Positions 42,101-51,466 are shown, counted from the stretch's first letter. The stretch: DNA of 64,000 nt from an uncultured Bacteroidales bacterium (GCA_905234765.1 CAJOIF010000022.1:1-64000), one strand, 5' to 3'. The notes: generated by a model not told the origin, from the sequence alone. Numbers and translations: made by a program.

Positions 42101-43786
42101 ACCGCCGGAAGTGGCACGAGCCCACGGCACACCGAAGGTGATGTAGTTGACAGCACCGGGTTCAAGGGTGAAGGGGCCTGCCGACTGCATGAAACGACGG
42201 TCATCGGGAGCGTTCTTACACTGCTCTTCCGTCCAATAGAGACCGCCAGTGTTGAAACCGCCACCAGGCATATCACCATGCGTACCCCAGTTCCACGGGT
42301 CAGAATCGCCAGGGAACATGAAGTCGCACTCGGGACCGACCAAATCGCTACCCGAGAAGGCGTTGCCGCCGTACTTCATCTTGGCACCGTTCTTCCAAAT
42401 ACCACGCAGGTAGTTGTAGTATTGAGGAGCCGTCGACGGGTCACCGTTATCGGCGGAGCTGTTGTTGTGGTACACGAAACGGCGCATACCGAAACGTTCA
42501 TCGTCAACGATGCCGTTTCCGAAGTTCACGCCATTGATGCTTTCGTCAACAATCTGAGTGCGGTTCACCGTGTCGTAGATAATCTCCAGAGTGTCGTTGG
42601 TGACAGGGTCAAGGACGACATCATGGATTTCCAGTTCAAAGACATACTTGGGGTTGTCGAGACCATCGGGATCCATATAAGGACCTTGGAAGAAGTCGAT
42701 ACCGATCGCAGGAGGTTGGCTACCGTAGGCTTCGGGTTCACCGCTACCGTCAGTAGCAGAACCGTTATAGCCGTAACCCAAACCACGCTCAACATCGCAA
42801 CCGACGTAGTCGTCCTTGGCATAACCGAGGTCAACGTCAGTCCAAGGCGAGAAGTAGGTACCCGTCAAGGTATAGGTTGAACGGTTGATGATCTCGTAGC
42901 TGTAGAAAGTCATGTTGTTGATTTCGTCGTTGGTGGAGAAGCCGAAAGCCTGGGCACGGACTTCAATACCAATGGCCTGACCGCCAGACTCGGTGTGGGA
43001 GTTACCTTTATCATTAAAGATCCACCACAAGGTTTGGTCGCCTTTCAGCACCTGGTCGGCAAGCAACGAACCGTGGATAGAGCCTTCGATTTCCTCATCC
43101 ATGGTCGGAATCTTGGTGTGGCACAATTCGTTGTTGATGTCATAGTAGGGATAATCACCCTGGCTCGGGTCGTAATGGCCATCACCGTCGCGATCGAAGA
43201 AAGGAGCCAAGTATTGGCTGATGCCGACATCCTCGCTTGTAGGATGAGCGGGCCAGTTCTGGATGATGGAGGGGATGGTATAGCCCTGAACAGGATGACC
43301 TTGGTCGTCAAGGTGAGCGAGGAAGTCGTCAACCTCGGCGCGGGTGATCTTGAAAATCTTGTCCCAACGGGCGCAAACATCGGCGGTGATAGAAGCTCTA
43401 CCATCGATGGTCAGAGGACCCGTGTAGTAGTCGTTACCGACTTGGCGGAAACGAAGGGCAGCACATTTCAACTGTTGGTTGACGTCGACACCGGCAATCC
43501 AAAGGGAGCCAGCATAGAGCGACGTAGCAGCGCCGTTGGCGGGGATGAAGTACTTGGAGCCTACGCCTCCGGGCAGGTCCCACCACATGTCACCACCTGA
43601 GTTGATACGTGTTTTCACATTGTTGATGTCCAACCATTCGAAGGACGAGGAAGGAGTACAACCGGCTGTTTGGGCGCGAAGGTTCTTGTTGCCCGTCTCT
43701 TCATAATGATAGATCTCAGCCTTTCCGGGAATCGCAGCACCCATAACGAGGAATGCCGCAACAATCACTTGAAATATATTCTTCAT
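39125..43786 (-). CDS. 1553-aa exported protein of TonB-receptor operon
   Basis: 1553 aa with a signal peptide (about 1-23, ending PGKAE). A motif DRDGDGHYDPSQGDYP near residue 205 resembles calcium-binding loops of T9SS exoproteins. The rest is beta-rich, with no known catalytic motif. The C-terminal 100 residues (VVPNPYYAYDPYEGN onward, IYTLNGNKIRQF, ASGFYLIHI) form a sorting-domain-like fold, but a tail of about 20 residues after the usual end makes it atypical. It sits 36 nt from both neighbours in the operon. A joint role with the receptor is inferred from context only. Confidence 0.85.
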   Translation of the reverse strand: MKNIFQVIVAAFLVMGAAIPGKAEIYHYEETGNKNLRAQTAGCTPSSSFEWLDINNVKTRINSGGDMWWDLPGGVGSKYFIPANGAATSLYAGSLWIAGVDVNQQLKCAALRFRQVGNDYYTGPLTIDGRASITADVCARWDKIFKITRAEVDDFLAHLDDQGHPVQGYTIPSIIQNWPAHPTSEDVGISQYLAPFFDRDGDGHYDPSQGDYPYYDINNELCHTKIPTMDEEIEGSIHGSLLADQVLKGDQTLWWIFNDKGNSHTESGGQAIGIEVRAQAFGFSTNDEINNMTFYSYEIINRSTYTLTGTYFSPWTDVDLGYAKDDYVGCDVERGLGYGYNGSATDGSGEPEAYGSQPPAIGIDFFQGPYMDPDGLDNPKYVFELEIHDVVLDPVTNDTLEIIYDTVNRTQIVDESINGVNFGNGIVDDERFGMRRFVYHNNSSADNGDPSTAPQYYNYLRGIWKNGAKMKYGGNAFSGSDLVGPECDFMFPGDSDPWNWGTHGDMPGGGFNTGGLYWTEEQCKNAPDDRRFMQSAGPFTLEPGAVNYITFGVPWARATSGGAWASVELLRVVDDKCQALFDNCFKVIDGPNAPDLTIRELDQQLIIYLSNSAISNNYKEGYIELDPEIPTSRVESVTTYAEVPALVNCVDTLFLYPHNYDPNGPLDTIECTLNGVDTVLYIPHGIDGTLYDTIYCQVGCEHDTLQSLIPTVTTTEVLYDRYYRFEGYKVYQLANAEVGADELDNTDKARLVFQCDIKNNVSRLVNYNYDDAIQARVPSLKVDGGDAGITHSFVVTEDKFASGDNPALINHKTYYYMAVAYAYNNYLPYSQEPGDELGLFGQQKPYLEGRKNIQCYTAVPHKIINGTVLNAAYGDQPSITRIVGLGNGGNELELSDETVANILSKGPIDSTTLFGDEKYPVDYHPTYKAGYGPIGVKIIDPLNVVSTDYELWFDTLYPFYNQKVTGQAQVFGDSAMRMVSHWYLKDLNSDDAPIMSDTTTVYGDEKMFIDRGISVTVEQPFEFGRLRIGKVLHDNDSVAVEAVLATNNGFITSSVEFDDPEHPWLDGIRDCDNAVDGAASALNWIRSGSYVDTENSSNNDFGAMSSTYGFGINKPWDPNSNFENIAHGTWAPWLLCSQNGQSFAANPGPVNAREAMVNEHFPMTASIDIVFTSDTNLWTRCPVIEMCMDEKLAEGKARRFFLRKHASVDRRGRSLPGNYEDYEGSNDPTAPNYIAAQGMGWFPGYVIDVETGMRLNVAFGEDSYLEDLNGRDMLFNPPQLKKTTVEAEDASAQEYDPVLFRGTDAMPVFGGKHYVYIYRNDSVRDLMPSTPYTDFTCPAYDAGARLYKTFNYIQNYPQANVAGTFNYEFYKLVQWVGMPMGVEGEDWLPAGNDCRIRIRLAKPYAQGYGHKLQTNVEELTINNLYPKYRFSIKGQTPTFNDETKTEEDLNLITVVPNPYYAYDPYEGNALSNRVKIANLPNKCLVTIYTLNGNKIRQFNKDNDDPSIDWDLTNFANTPIASGFYLIHIKDYTSGSERVIKFYGAMRKVDLNTF

Positions 43787-43822
43787 AATTCGTATATTTT
43801 TTCGTTTAGAACAATCTCGTCA

Positions 43823-46800
43823 TTAGAAGTTAAAGCTTACGCCCAAACGGATTTGGCGAGGCGTTGAGTAGTTGTAACCACTGTTGACAGCGATGCTATA
43901 CATGGTAATGAAAGCCTCGGGGTCGAGCTGGCTGTAGATTTCACGCTGCCATTCGGGAGCCGACAGGTAACCGTCGTCATCAGCATTACCAGTGGCAGAA
44001 TACACGTTGGTGATGTTCTTTGAGTTGAGCAGGTTGAGGATCTGCAGGTAAACATTGACGAAAGCGTCATGTTTCTTCGAGCCTTCCTTCTTGCCACCCA
44101 TGGTGAAGTTGATGTCTCTGTCGACGCGGAGGTCGAAGCGGAACGAAGCGGGCATTCTGGAACCATTGTAAGTACCTTGCAGCAGGCTGTTACCACCCTG
44201 GATGGGCGACAACACCTTACGGGCGGCCGTGTAAGGCGTACCCGAACCACCATTCACCGTCAGTGCGAAACCAGTGTTGGCAAGCAGCTGGATGGGAGCC
44301 TTTTCGGGGTTCTTGCGCTTGATAACGGGACCGTCATACTTCTTGCCGTTGGAGAAACGGTAGTCGAGGGTCAGGTTGAAACCATGACGACGGTCGGTGT
44401 TGGAAGGATAGGTGGACCTCAGATTCGGCACACCGGCGGCGATAAGGGCCGAAGCGGTGGTAGCTGAAGCACCGGTCTTGTTATCGAACTGCAGGGTGTA
44501 GCTGGCACGCACACGGGCGTTCTTCGTTCTACGCAAGTCGTAGCTGGCCGTCAAACCCTTAACAGTACCAAAGTCGAGGTTGCTGTAGGAGTTGTAGGGT
44601 TTCGGGTAAGCACCGTTAAAGCGGTACATCTGAATCATGTTACGGAGCTCACGATAGTAGGCCGTGATGGTCAACGAAGAAGTGTTGTTCAGTTTCTGCT
44701 TGAAACCGAGTTCGTAGTCAATGGTCTGCGAAGGCTTCAGGTCGGGGTTGTTGACCGTGCTGCCATAGGTGCTGAAGTTATAGTAAATCAGCGGGTTGAC
44801 GTACCAGTTACTGGTAGGACGCTGAGTCAGCACATCATAGTGGGCATAGAACAAAGCCTCGTCAGAAATCGGGAAGGAGAACGAGATACGAGGCATCACG
44901 CTCCATGAAGGATCGTAGTCCTTGAAGGAGTTCTTGTCGACTCTCTGCTGGTCGGCATCCTTGATCCAAGGCGAAACACCAGTACCCTTGTCGAGAACGC
45001 TCGGGTCGGTGATTTCTCTACCTTCACCGTTATACCAAGTCAGACCGTTACGGTAACCGATGACTTCGGTCTTTTCACTGATCTTGTTGACATAAGGCAC
45101 GTAGTCGTCGCCGATGTTGTCGGGGATGACGATTTCCGAATTGTCGTCAAGATGGATCTGGCCGCTTCTGATGTCGGCGACAGTGTAGTAGTCATACAGC
45201 ACGAAGGGGTCTCTCAACACATCCTGGTTGGCGTCGAAACGGTCGACACGGACACCGATGTTGAAGATAAGATCCTTGAAAGCGAACTTGTCTTGGATGT
45301 AACCGGCCATGTAGATGGGCTGTTGGGCACCGATAGGACGGGTGAAGTTGCCGTTGTCATCGGTCTCGGTGAAGAAATCATCCAAGGAGGGACGTTCAAA
45401 CAGGCCGTACTTGCGGTGACCGTCGTAGGTGTAACCGTAATAACTGACGTAGAAGTTACCGTCACGGGTCAACTCGTCGGCACTGAACATGCTCAGGTCA
45501 AGACCACCGTCAACATAGCCCCTACGCATCTTACCGTTTTCGTCATAATAAATGATGGAGTTGTCATCAAAGTCATAGCTGTCGATAAGAATCAGATCGG
45601 TTCCGGTTTCTGACAGGCCTATCGCCTTACGCAGGTTCTGGTCGAAAGTGAACTGCATATCGGGGTCATACATTCTCTTATACATAATAGTGTCAACAAA
45701 ACCGTCATGATCGAGGATATAGGCACTACTCATGTCAAGTTCTTGCAGGTGATAGTTGGTGAGGTCACGCATGAGCGTCCAGTAATCGGACGAATAACCC
45801 ATATAGGCATTATTGCGCTGCTGATACTCGAAACCCAACTTGATTTCATGGCTGTTATCACCTCTACCGATGGTCATAGCACCATTGATATTGACTGCAA
45901 TCTGGTCTGATTCCGACTTGGCGTAAGAAGTTTGGATGGCACCCGGCACACGCCACATACCGTAAGCGGTACCAGGACCGTCACCATTGAGCAGACCGTT
46001 GTTCTTGGTGATGTTCGACATGTTGTTGTAATAACCGTCGGCACCATAAATTCCATACAAATCATAGTAGTTCTCAACATAGGTGGCGAGCAACGGGTTG
46101 TAGTCATAATTCATACGCTCGAAAGTGACGAGGGTGTCATACAAGTTATCAAGCACCCACACATTATTATAGCTATGGTATTCACCATTGACCAACACTG
46201 AATCGATTGCTGCAGTCGAGAAGTGGAAGTTGGGAGCCTTGTAGGTGATGAACTTACCGATGTTGCCATAGGCAAACAAGTTGTCCCACAGGTCAGGGTC
46301 GCCCGATTCACTCTTCACGTGGGTGTAGTCGGCCTGGATGCTGTAGTAGACGTTGGAAATCAGCGAAGTGCTCTCGGGATCGGAGGGGAAACGCTGTGAG
46401 AATCTCACATAACCACGATAGGTTCCCGACTTGCTGAGATAGTTCTTGTCCGTGTTGAAGAAGAAGTTGCTGCTTCCATTGCAGTAAAGACCACCGCCTC
46501 TGTAAACCGAACCACCGATGGTGAGGTTGGTGGTGGGGCCGGTGCGGATGTCAAACTTACCCGTGACATTGATGCTCTGGTTGGGAGTATTGTGGAGGAA
46601 GCGAGTGTGATAAAGGTTATCCTCGTGGGTGAAGGAAGCCGTCACATTGGAACCGGTTCCGTTGGCACCGATCGTCAGAGGAGTCGTCTGAATGTGCTCC
46701 ATCCAATCGTCGGTAGCGCGATAATAACCCACTGCGGAGAGCTCGCCATACTCGTTACGCACGATATCGGCTGCGAGGAAGAATCCCAGAAGGGCTTCCT

Positions 46801-47587
46801 GGTCATTCTTCTTGCTCTTCAAGAGGGGACCGTTCAAACTCAAGCCCAATCGTCCGTGACCATAGCCGTCGATGGAATACTCGGCTTCGGCGCCGCCACC
46901 CCAGGTACGGCTGGGGCCCTTGGTGGTCATGTTGATGATACCGCCGCTGGCGTCACCATATTGGGCGGGAGTACCGCCGAGGATGACGTCGACCTGGTCG
47001 ATAGCACCTTGAGGCACACTTGAGTTACCGATGACCTTCACACCGTCGATGTAGTAAACGGCACCTTCACGTGAACCACGGATGGAGCCGACCTCACCGT
47101 CGCTGGAGAACACACCGCCCACGCTGGCTGCCACGCCTTCCGCAGAACGGTTCGGCAGCTTGGAGATTTCCTCGGCGGTGATGGACTCACCGGAAGTCGT
47201 GTTGTCCTTCGAAATCAGCGGGATCTCGTAGTCGACAACGATAACGGCATCCAGGTTGATGGAACCACCAACCATCTTGATGTCGTAGTAGGTAATCTTG
47301 TTACCCGGGATAACGATGTTGTTCACCACAAATGAATTGTAGCCAACACAGCTTGCCTTCAGGGTGTAGGTTCCTGGAGGGATCGGGTTGATGTCGTAGT
47401 TACCGTCGAAGTCAGAGGATGCGCCACCCATCTGCGATCCGCCCTTTTCGATAATGACGTTTGCAAACGGTACAGTTTCTCCCGAATCGTCGGTAATCTT
47501 GCCTTTGAGTCTTCCTTGCGCTTGAGCCATGGTCATCGTGCAGGTGGCCAAAACTACTGCAAGAGTCATTAGTAAATTTTTAAACAT
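43823..47587 (-). CDS. TonB-dependent outer-membrane receptor
   Basis: 1254 aa. A signal peptide (1-21), a carboxypeptidase-regulatory-like domain (about 27-110, GKITDDSGETVPFANVIIE), a plug domain (about 130-240, with SIRGSREGAVYYIDGVKV and GGIINMTTKG) and a large beta-barrel ending in GVSFNF. TonB-dependent receptors import or bind large substrates using ExbB/ExbD energy. It lacks a SusD partner, so it is not a classical SusC. Instead it heads an operon with an exoprotein and a PorV-like barrel. Promoter at 47651-47658. Confidence 0.93.
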   Translation of the reverse strand: MFKNLLMTLAVVLATCTMTMAQAQGRLKGKITDDSGETVPFANVIIEKGGSQMGGASSDFDGNYDINPIPPGTYTLKASCVGYNSFVVNNIVIPGNKITYYDIKMVGGSINLDAVIVVDYEIPLISKDNTTSGESITAEEISKLPNRSAEGVAASVGGVFSSDGEVGSIRGSREGAVYYIDGVKVIGNSSVPQGAIDQVDVILGGTPAQYGDASGGIINMTTKGPSRTWGGGAEAEYSIDGYGHGRLGLSLNGPLLKSKKNDQEALLGFFLAADIVRNEYGELSAVGYYRATDDWMEHIQTTPLTIGANGTGSNVTASFTHEDNLYHTRFLHNTPNQSINVTGKFDIRTGPTTNLTIGGSVYRGGGLYCNGSSNFFFNTDKNYLSKSGTYRGYVRFSQRFPSDPESTSLISNVYYSIQADYTHVKSESGDPDLWDNLFAYGNIGKFITYKAPNFHFSTAAIDSVLVNGEYHSYNNVWVLDNLYDTLVTFERMNYDYNPLLATYVENYYDLYGIYGADGYYNNMSNITKNNGLLNGDGPGTAYGMWRVPGAIQTSYAKSESDQIAVNINGAMTIGRGDNSHEIKLGFEYQQRNNAYMGYSSDYWTLMRDLTNYHLQELDMSSAYILDHDGFVDTIMYKRMYDPDMQFTFDQNLRKAIGLSETGTDLILIDSYDFDDNSIIYYDENGKMRRGYVDGGLDLSMFSADELTRDGNFYVSYYGYTYDGHRKYGLFERPSLDDFFTETDDNGNFTRPIGAQQPIYMAGYIQDKFAFKDLIFNIGVRVDRFDANQDVLRDPFVLYDYYTVADIRSGQIHLDDNSEIVIPDNIGDDYVPYVNKISEKTEVIGYRNGLTWYNGEGREITDPSVLDKGTGVSPWIKDADQQRVDKNSFKDYDPSWSVMPRISFSFPISDEALFYAHYDVLTQRPTSNWYVNPLIYYNFSTYGSTVNNPDLKPSQTIDYELGFKQKLNNTSSLTITAYYRELRNMIQMYRFNGAYPKPYNSYSNLDFGTVKGLTASYDLRRTKNARVRASYTLQFDNKTGASATTASALIAAGVPNLRSTYPSNTDRRHGFNLTLDYRFSNGKKYDGPVIKRKNPEKAPIQLLANTGFALTVNGGSGTPYTAARKVLSPIQGGNSLLQGTYNGSRMPASFRFDLRVDRDINFTMGGKKEGSKKHDAFVNVYLQILNLLNSKNITNVYSATGNADDDGYLSAPEWQREIYSQLDPEAFITMYSIAVNSGYNYSTPRQIRLGVSFNF

Positions 47588-47650
47588 ACCTTGTAATTTT
47601 ATGTAATACTATACTTCATTTAGTGCTTCATTTAGTGCATTAAAAGTCGT

Positions 47651-47658
47651 CAAAATTA
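47651..47658 (-). promoter_or_regulatory. -7 box for the receptor operon
   Basis: TAATTTTG on the minus strand lies 63 nt before the start codon. A 12-bp tandem repeat (TTCATTTAGTGC twice, about 47612-47636) lies in the leader. The rest of 47588-47866 is very AT-rich and holds nothing else recognised. Confidence 0.55.
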
Positions 47659-47866
47659 CAACCTTCTTTGAAAGTACGCAAGAAAAAAAATCAATTTTGA
47701 ATTATTTTTCTTCTAGAAATTATCGAAATTTATCTCAACAATTTGATATATAACAATTTATGAAAATGAGATTTTTTTCGGTTTTTTTGGATTTTTTTTG
47801 CCAACTGGAAGAAAAATGACGAAAAAATGAATTTTTTGCCTTGAATTGGAAGAAAATTACGATGAA

Positions 47867-48130
47867 TTAGGAGAAATATGGATTGCTCCGCTGACGACGA
47901 CGCATTCTTTCGGCGTGGCGTTTGTCTTTTTTGATCATTTTCTTGGTCTTTTTGGCCTGATGCTTATAGTGAGCAGACTTGGCTTGCTTGAACTGTTTCT
48001 TCGATTGCTTTTCCGATTTCTCCATCTGGCGCTCGGCTTTCCTCATGGCACGCGAAGAACGGCTGGAGGCGCATGACGACCCAAGCAGCAGAACAGCCAA
48101 AAGCACCACTATTTGCACAATCCTTTTCAT
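47867..48130 (-). CDS. Small basic lipoprotein
   Basis: 87 aa. Start at 48130 (MKRIVQIVVLLAVLLLGSSC), giving a lipoprotein signal with lipid-bearing Cys20 in LGSSC. The remaining part is rich in Lys, Arg, Gln and Ser with repeated KKxxKxAK segments, probably helical and periplasmic. I do not recognise a family. A -7 box (TACATTTG, 48149-48156) precedes it. Confidence 0.7.
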   Translation of the reverse strand: MKRIVQIVVLLAVLLLGSSCASSRSSRAMRKAERQMEKSEKQSKKQFKQAKSAHYKHQAKKTKKMIKKDKRHAERMRRRQRSNPYFS

Positions 48131-48148
48131 GACGAACAAATTCGACTG

Positions 48149-48156
48149 CAAATGTA
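48149..48156 (-). promoter_or_regulatory. -7 box for small lipoprotein gene
   Basis: TACATTTG on the minus strand, 18 nt before the start codon, followed by GC. Confidence 0.55.
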
Positions 48157-48208
48157 ACAATTTTCCTTTGATAGCATACTTTTCTACGAAAAACTGCGTT
48201 AGACTCAC

Positions 48209-48703
48209 ATGATGAAAAACCACGTTTTACACCTATTAATATTAATAGCGACTCTGACGACCGTGTTTGGCTGCAAGAAAGGCACAGAAAACCCGAACAG
48301 GCCTTCAACACCTTTTTCGATTACCATCTACCCCAACACACTTCAATATCAGGAACTCAACACCGTCAGCGGCTGGATCTACCTCACCCCTGATGCCGAA
48401 AGCACCAGTCGCGGCATCATCGTATACCGCAAAAGTGAAAATGAGTTTCTCGCCTACGACCGTCTGCCCCCCAACGAACCCGATGCATGCACCGACAGCC
48501 TAGGCAACACGACCCGCCTTGTGGTCGACTTTCCTTTTGTGGTCGACCATTGCAACAACGCATACTATAACATCCTAAACGGACAAATTATCGTTGCCGA
48601 GCCCGATATGGTGCCCCTCTTCCCCACTACTGGTGCCATCGTGTATCCCCTCATTCAATACTACACGAAATACGACGGGCAAAAGTTGATAATTTACAAT
48701 TGA
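48209..48703 (+). CDS. Rieske-fold-like lipoprotein without cluster ligands
   Basis: 164 aa with a lipoprotein signal (VFGC, Cys22). The segments GIIVYRKSENEFLAYDRLPPNEPDAC, VVDFPFVV and YYNILNGQIIVAEPDM follow the plan of Rieske ferredoxin-like lipoproteins of Bacteroidota, but the paired CxH and CxxH cluster ligands cannot be read, so it probably does not hold a [2Fe-2S] cluster. It is a monocistronic gene divergent from the small lipoprotein and followed by a terminator. Confidence 0.72.
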   Translation: MMKNHVLHLLILIATLTTVFGCKKGTENPNRPSTPFSITIYPNTLQYQELNTVSGWIYLTPDAESTSRGIIVYRKSENEFLAYDRLPPNEPDACTDSLGNTTRLVVDFPFVVDHCNNAYYNILNGQIIVAEPDMVPLFPTTGAIVYPLIQYYTKYDGQKLIIYN

Positions 48704-48748
48704 TTTTCAATATATTACATTTCAATTGTTGAAAAATGTTGAAAAAAT

Positions 48749-48787
48749 GGAGACGGAATTTCTTGCACGGTTTTCCGTCTCCTTCTA
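48749..48787 (+). terminator. Terminator after Rieske-like lipoprotein gene
   Basis: GGAGACGGAA (48749-48758) pairs with TTCCGTCTCC (48773-48782) and is followed by TTCT. It lies 46 nt after the stop codon. Confidence 0.7.
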
Positions 48788-48868
48788 CTTTTGCAGCGTA
48801 ATCGTAATACTACCTTATTTTGTGCATACCATGACAAAGCCTGACTTTCACGTCCGGCTTTTTCAGTT
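48786..48868 (+). ncRNA. Candidate small RNA unit
   Basis: A promoter-like pair, TTG at 48763 and TACTTTTG at 48786-48793 with about 20 nt between, is followed by some 45 nt and then a hairpin (GCC-GAC/GTC-GGC, 48839-48858) ending in five T. No open frame longer than about 24 codons is present. The hairpin also sits at the 3' end of the minus-strand DAHP synthase gene, so it may only be that gene's terminator. Confidence 0.35.
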
Positions 48869-49915
48869 TTCCATGATGCGTCCCTGCCGTTCAATGGAAG
48901 CCTGATGGATCGCTTCAAACACCTTATTAATTAATTCAGGCGACAAACCCATGTCCTGTCCTGTTGCCACATGGTCGGCGAGAATCTTCTTCCATCTATC
49001 CATCTGCACCACCGTGACATTGTTGTGTTTCTTGTACTCCCCAATCTGCGCACTGACTTCCATGCGACGCGCCAGCAGTTGCAGCAATTCGCCGTCGATG
49101 TCGTCGATCTCACCACGAAGGCCGGCAAGGTCTTGTTCCACATTGCGCGACCGCTTCGAACGGAAAGTCAAATTCGCCAACATTGTCTTCAGTTCCTCAG
49201 GCGTGATCTGCTGCTTGGCATCGGTGAGAGCCTCAGCAGGATTAATGTGACTTTCTATCATTAATCCATCAGTGGCAAGGTCAAGGGCTTTTTGTGCCGT
49301 GGTTTGCAACAGCTCGCAGTTTCCACAGATGTGGCTGATATCGGTGATCAGTGGCACGTTCAGCTTTTGTGTGAGTTCAATCGGTATTTCCCACATCGGG
49401 AAGTTGCGGTAGGGTGTTTCCTTATAATATGAAAAGCCACGATGGATGGCAGCCAGCCGTTTCACGCCCGACTTTTGGAAACGCTCGAAGGCGCCCAGCC
49501 AGAGGTTCAAGTCGGGCGAGACGGGATTTTTGATGAACACGGGGATATCGACACCACGCAAGGCATCAGCGAGCAACTGCACCGAGAACGGATTGACCAC
49601 CGTGCGGGCACCTATCCATAAGGCATCGACCTCGTATTTCAGGGCCAACTCCACATGTTCGGGCGTAGCCACTTCGGTGGCGGTGGGTAATCCCGTTTCT
49701 TGCTTCGCTTCGCGAAGCCAGACGAGACCTTCCTCTCCCCTGCCCTCGAAGGCTTCGGGGCGGGTGCGTGGCTTCCAGATGCCGCCACGCAGCATCTTCA
49801 CCTCAGGGATTTTCACCAAGGCGCGAGCGGTGGCGATGATTTGTTCTTCGCTTTCGACGCTGCACGGGCCGGCGAGGATAAGGGGAAATATGCGCTGTGT
49901 ATATGTGTTCGCCAT
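48863..49915 (-). CDS. aroF: Bifunctional DAHP synthase/chorismate mutase
   Basis: 350 aa. Start at 49915 (MANTYTQRIFPL), since the -7 box TACATTTG at 49924-49931 lies between it and the earlier ATG. Residues about 10-255 are a KDO8P-type DAHP synthase (LAGPCSVES, MLRGGIWKPRTRP, IKNPVSPDLNLW, AIHRGFSYY, ESHINP), joining PEP and erythrose 4-phosphate. Residues about 265-350 are an AroQ-type chorismate mutase (LRGEIDDIDGELLQLLARRM). The fusion brings together the entry and branch steps of aromatic amino acid synthesis and is common in Bacteroidota. Confidence 0.95.
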   Translation of the reverse strand: MANTYTQRIFPLILAGPCSVESEEQIIATARALVKIPEVKMLRGGIWKPRTRPEAFEGRGEEGLVWLREAKQETGLPTATEVATPEHVELALKYEVDALWIGARTVVNPFSVQLLADALRGVDIPVFIKNPVSPDLNLWLGAFERFQKSGVKRLAAIHRGFSYYKETPYRNFPMWEIPIELTQKLNVPLITDISHICGNCELLQTTAQKALDLATDGLMIESHINPAEALTDAKQQITPEELKTMLANLTFRSKRSRNVEQDLAGLRGEIDDIDGELLQLLARRMEVSAQIGEYKKHNNVTVVQMDRWKKILADHVATGQDMGLSPELINKVFEAIHQASIERQGRIMEN

Positions 49916-49923
49916 AACGATGG

Positions 49924-49973
49924 CAAATGTACGGCATTTTTTACGAACCATTGCATTTTTTTTCGTTACTTTG
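49924..49973. promoter_or_regulatory. Divergent promoters, DAHP synthase and asnS
   Basis: Minus-strand TACATTTG (49924-49931) gives an almost leaderless DAHP synthase mRNA. Plus-strand TTACTTTG (49966-49973) is a close match to the consensus and lies 43 nt before the asnS GTG start. Confidence 0.55.
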
Positions 49974-50016
49974 CAGTTTGATTACAAACCAAGCAACAAA
50001 TAAAAATCATCATACC

Positions 50017-51456
50017 GTGAAAAGAGTAGAAATCAAGCAAGCCTTGCAGATGCAAGCCTCTGACAATGAGATTACTGTAATGGGTTGGGTGCGCAACAAG
50101 CGCGGCAGCAAGAACGTGGCCTTCATCGCCCTCAACGACGGCTCCACCATCAACAACCTGCAATTGGTCATCGACCTGAACGTCATCCCCGAAGAGAATC
50201 TGGCGCTCATGCACGCCGGCGCGTCGCTGTGGGCCAAGGGCGTTTTGGTCGCTTCGATGGGTAGCGGCCAGGCCGTGGAGCTTTCCGTGAAGGAAATCGG
50301 ATTATTCGGTCCTGCCAACCCCGACGAATACCCACTGCAACCCAAGAAGCACTCCTTGGAGTTCCTGCGCGACATCGCCCACCTGCGTTTCCGCACCAAC
50401 ACCTTCGGTGCCGTGATGCGTTTGCGCCACGCCATGGTGTTCGGCATCCATAAGTTCTTCACCGAGAGAGGCTTCTATAACATCCACACGCCATTAATCA
50501 CTGCCTCCGATGCCGAAGGTGCTGGCGAGATGTTCCAAGTGACCACCCTCGACCTCAACAACATCCCTCGCGACGAGCAAGGTAACATCGACTACAAGCA
50601 GGACTTCTTCGGCAAGTCGACCAACCTTACCGTGTCGGGACAACTCGAAGGCGAATTGGCCGCCACGGCACTTGGAAAGATATACACCTTCGGCCCCACC
50701 TTCCGTGCCGAGAACTCCAACACCACGCGCCATTTAGCCGAGTTCTGGATGATTGAGCCCGAGATGGCCTTCTACGACATCAACGACAACATGGACCTCG
50801 CTGAGGAGATGCTGAAATACCTCATCCAATATGCTTTGGACAACAACATGGATGACCTTCAGTTCCTCAGCAAGCGCCTCCAAGACGAAGAGAAGGGCAA
50901 GAAAGAGGAAGAGAAATCCATGGAACTCATCAGCAAACTGCACTTTGTGCTGGAACATGAGTTCGTCCGCTTGACCTACACCGAAGCCATCGACATCCTG
51001 CGCAACTCCAACTACAACAAGAAGGGCAAATTCCAATATCCTGTTGATGGTTGGGGCGTCGACCTGCAGTCGGAGCACGAGCGTTACCTCGTCGAGAAAC
51101 ACTTCAAGAAACCCGTCATCCTGACCGACTATCCGAAAGAGATCAAGGCCTTCTACATGAAACAAAACGAAGACGGGAAGACCGTCCGCGCCATGGATGT
51201 GCTCTTCCCTGGCATCGGTGAGATCATTGGTGGCTCGGAACGCGAGACCGACATCAACAAGATCCTCGACCGCATGCATGAAGTCGGCATCCCCGAGGCA
51301 TCAATGGACTGGTACCTTGACAGCCGTCGCTTCGGCTCGGTGCCGCACTCTGGCTACGGCCTCGGCTTCGAGCGTCTGCTGCTCTTCCTCACTGGCATGA
51401 CCAACATCCGTGATGTCATCCCGTTCCCACGTACTCCTAAGAACTGCTTGTATTAA
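50017..51456 (+). CDS. asnS: Asparaginyl-tRNA synthetase
   Basis: 479 aa. Start assigned to the GTG at 50017 ([13 protein letters not shown]), because the promoter at 49966-49973 lies downstream of the first in-frame ATG; the next ATG at 50050 would be an alternative. The N-terminal OB-fold ([23 protein letters not shown]) binds the anticodon. The class II core follows with motif 2 [21 protein letters not shown] and motif 3 [15 protein letters not shown]. Confidence 0.95.
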   Translation: MKRVEIKQALQMQASDNEITVMGWVRNKRGSKNVAFIALNDGSTINNLQLVIDLNVIPEENLALMHAGASLWAKGVLVASMGSGQAVELSVKEIGLFGPANPDEYPLQPKKHSLEFLRDIAHLRFRTNTFGAVMRLRHAMVFGIHKFFTERGFYNIHTPLITASDAEGAGEMFQVTTLDLNNIPRDEQGNIDYKQDFFGKSTNLTVSGQLEGELAATALGKIYTFGPTFRAENSNTTRHLAEFWMIEPEMAFYDINDNMDLAEEMLKYLIQYALDNNMDDLQFLSKRLQDEEKGKKEEEKSMELISKLHFVLEHEFVRLTYTEAIDILRNSNYNKKGKFQYPVDGWGVDLQSEHERYLVEKHFKKPVILTDYPKEIKAFYMKQNEDGKTVRAMDVLFPGIGEIIGGSERETDINKILDRMHEVGIPEASMDWYLDSRRFGSVPHSGYGLGFERLLLFLTGMTNIRDVIPFPRTPKNCLY

Positions 51457-51466
51457 TACGCTTTGC

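Noticed and set aside
41681..42880. 399-codon plus-strand open frame
   Set aside because: It is antisense to the exported protein at 39125-43786, has no signal or domain, and mirrors its codon pattern.
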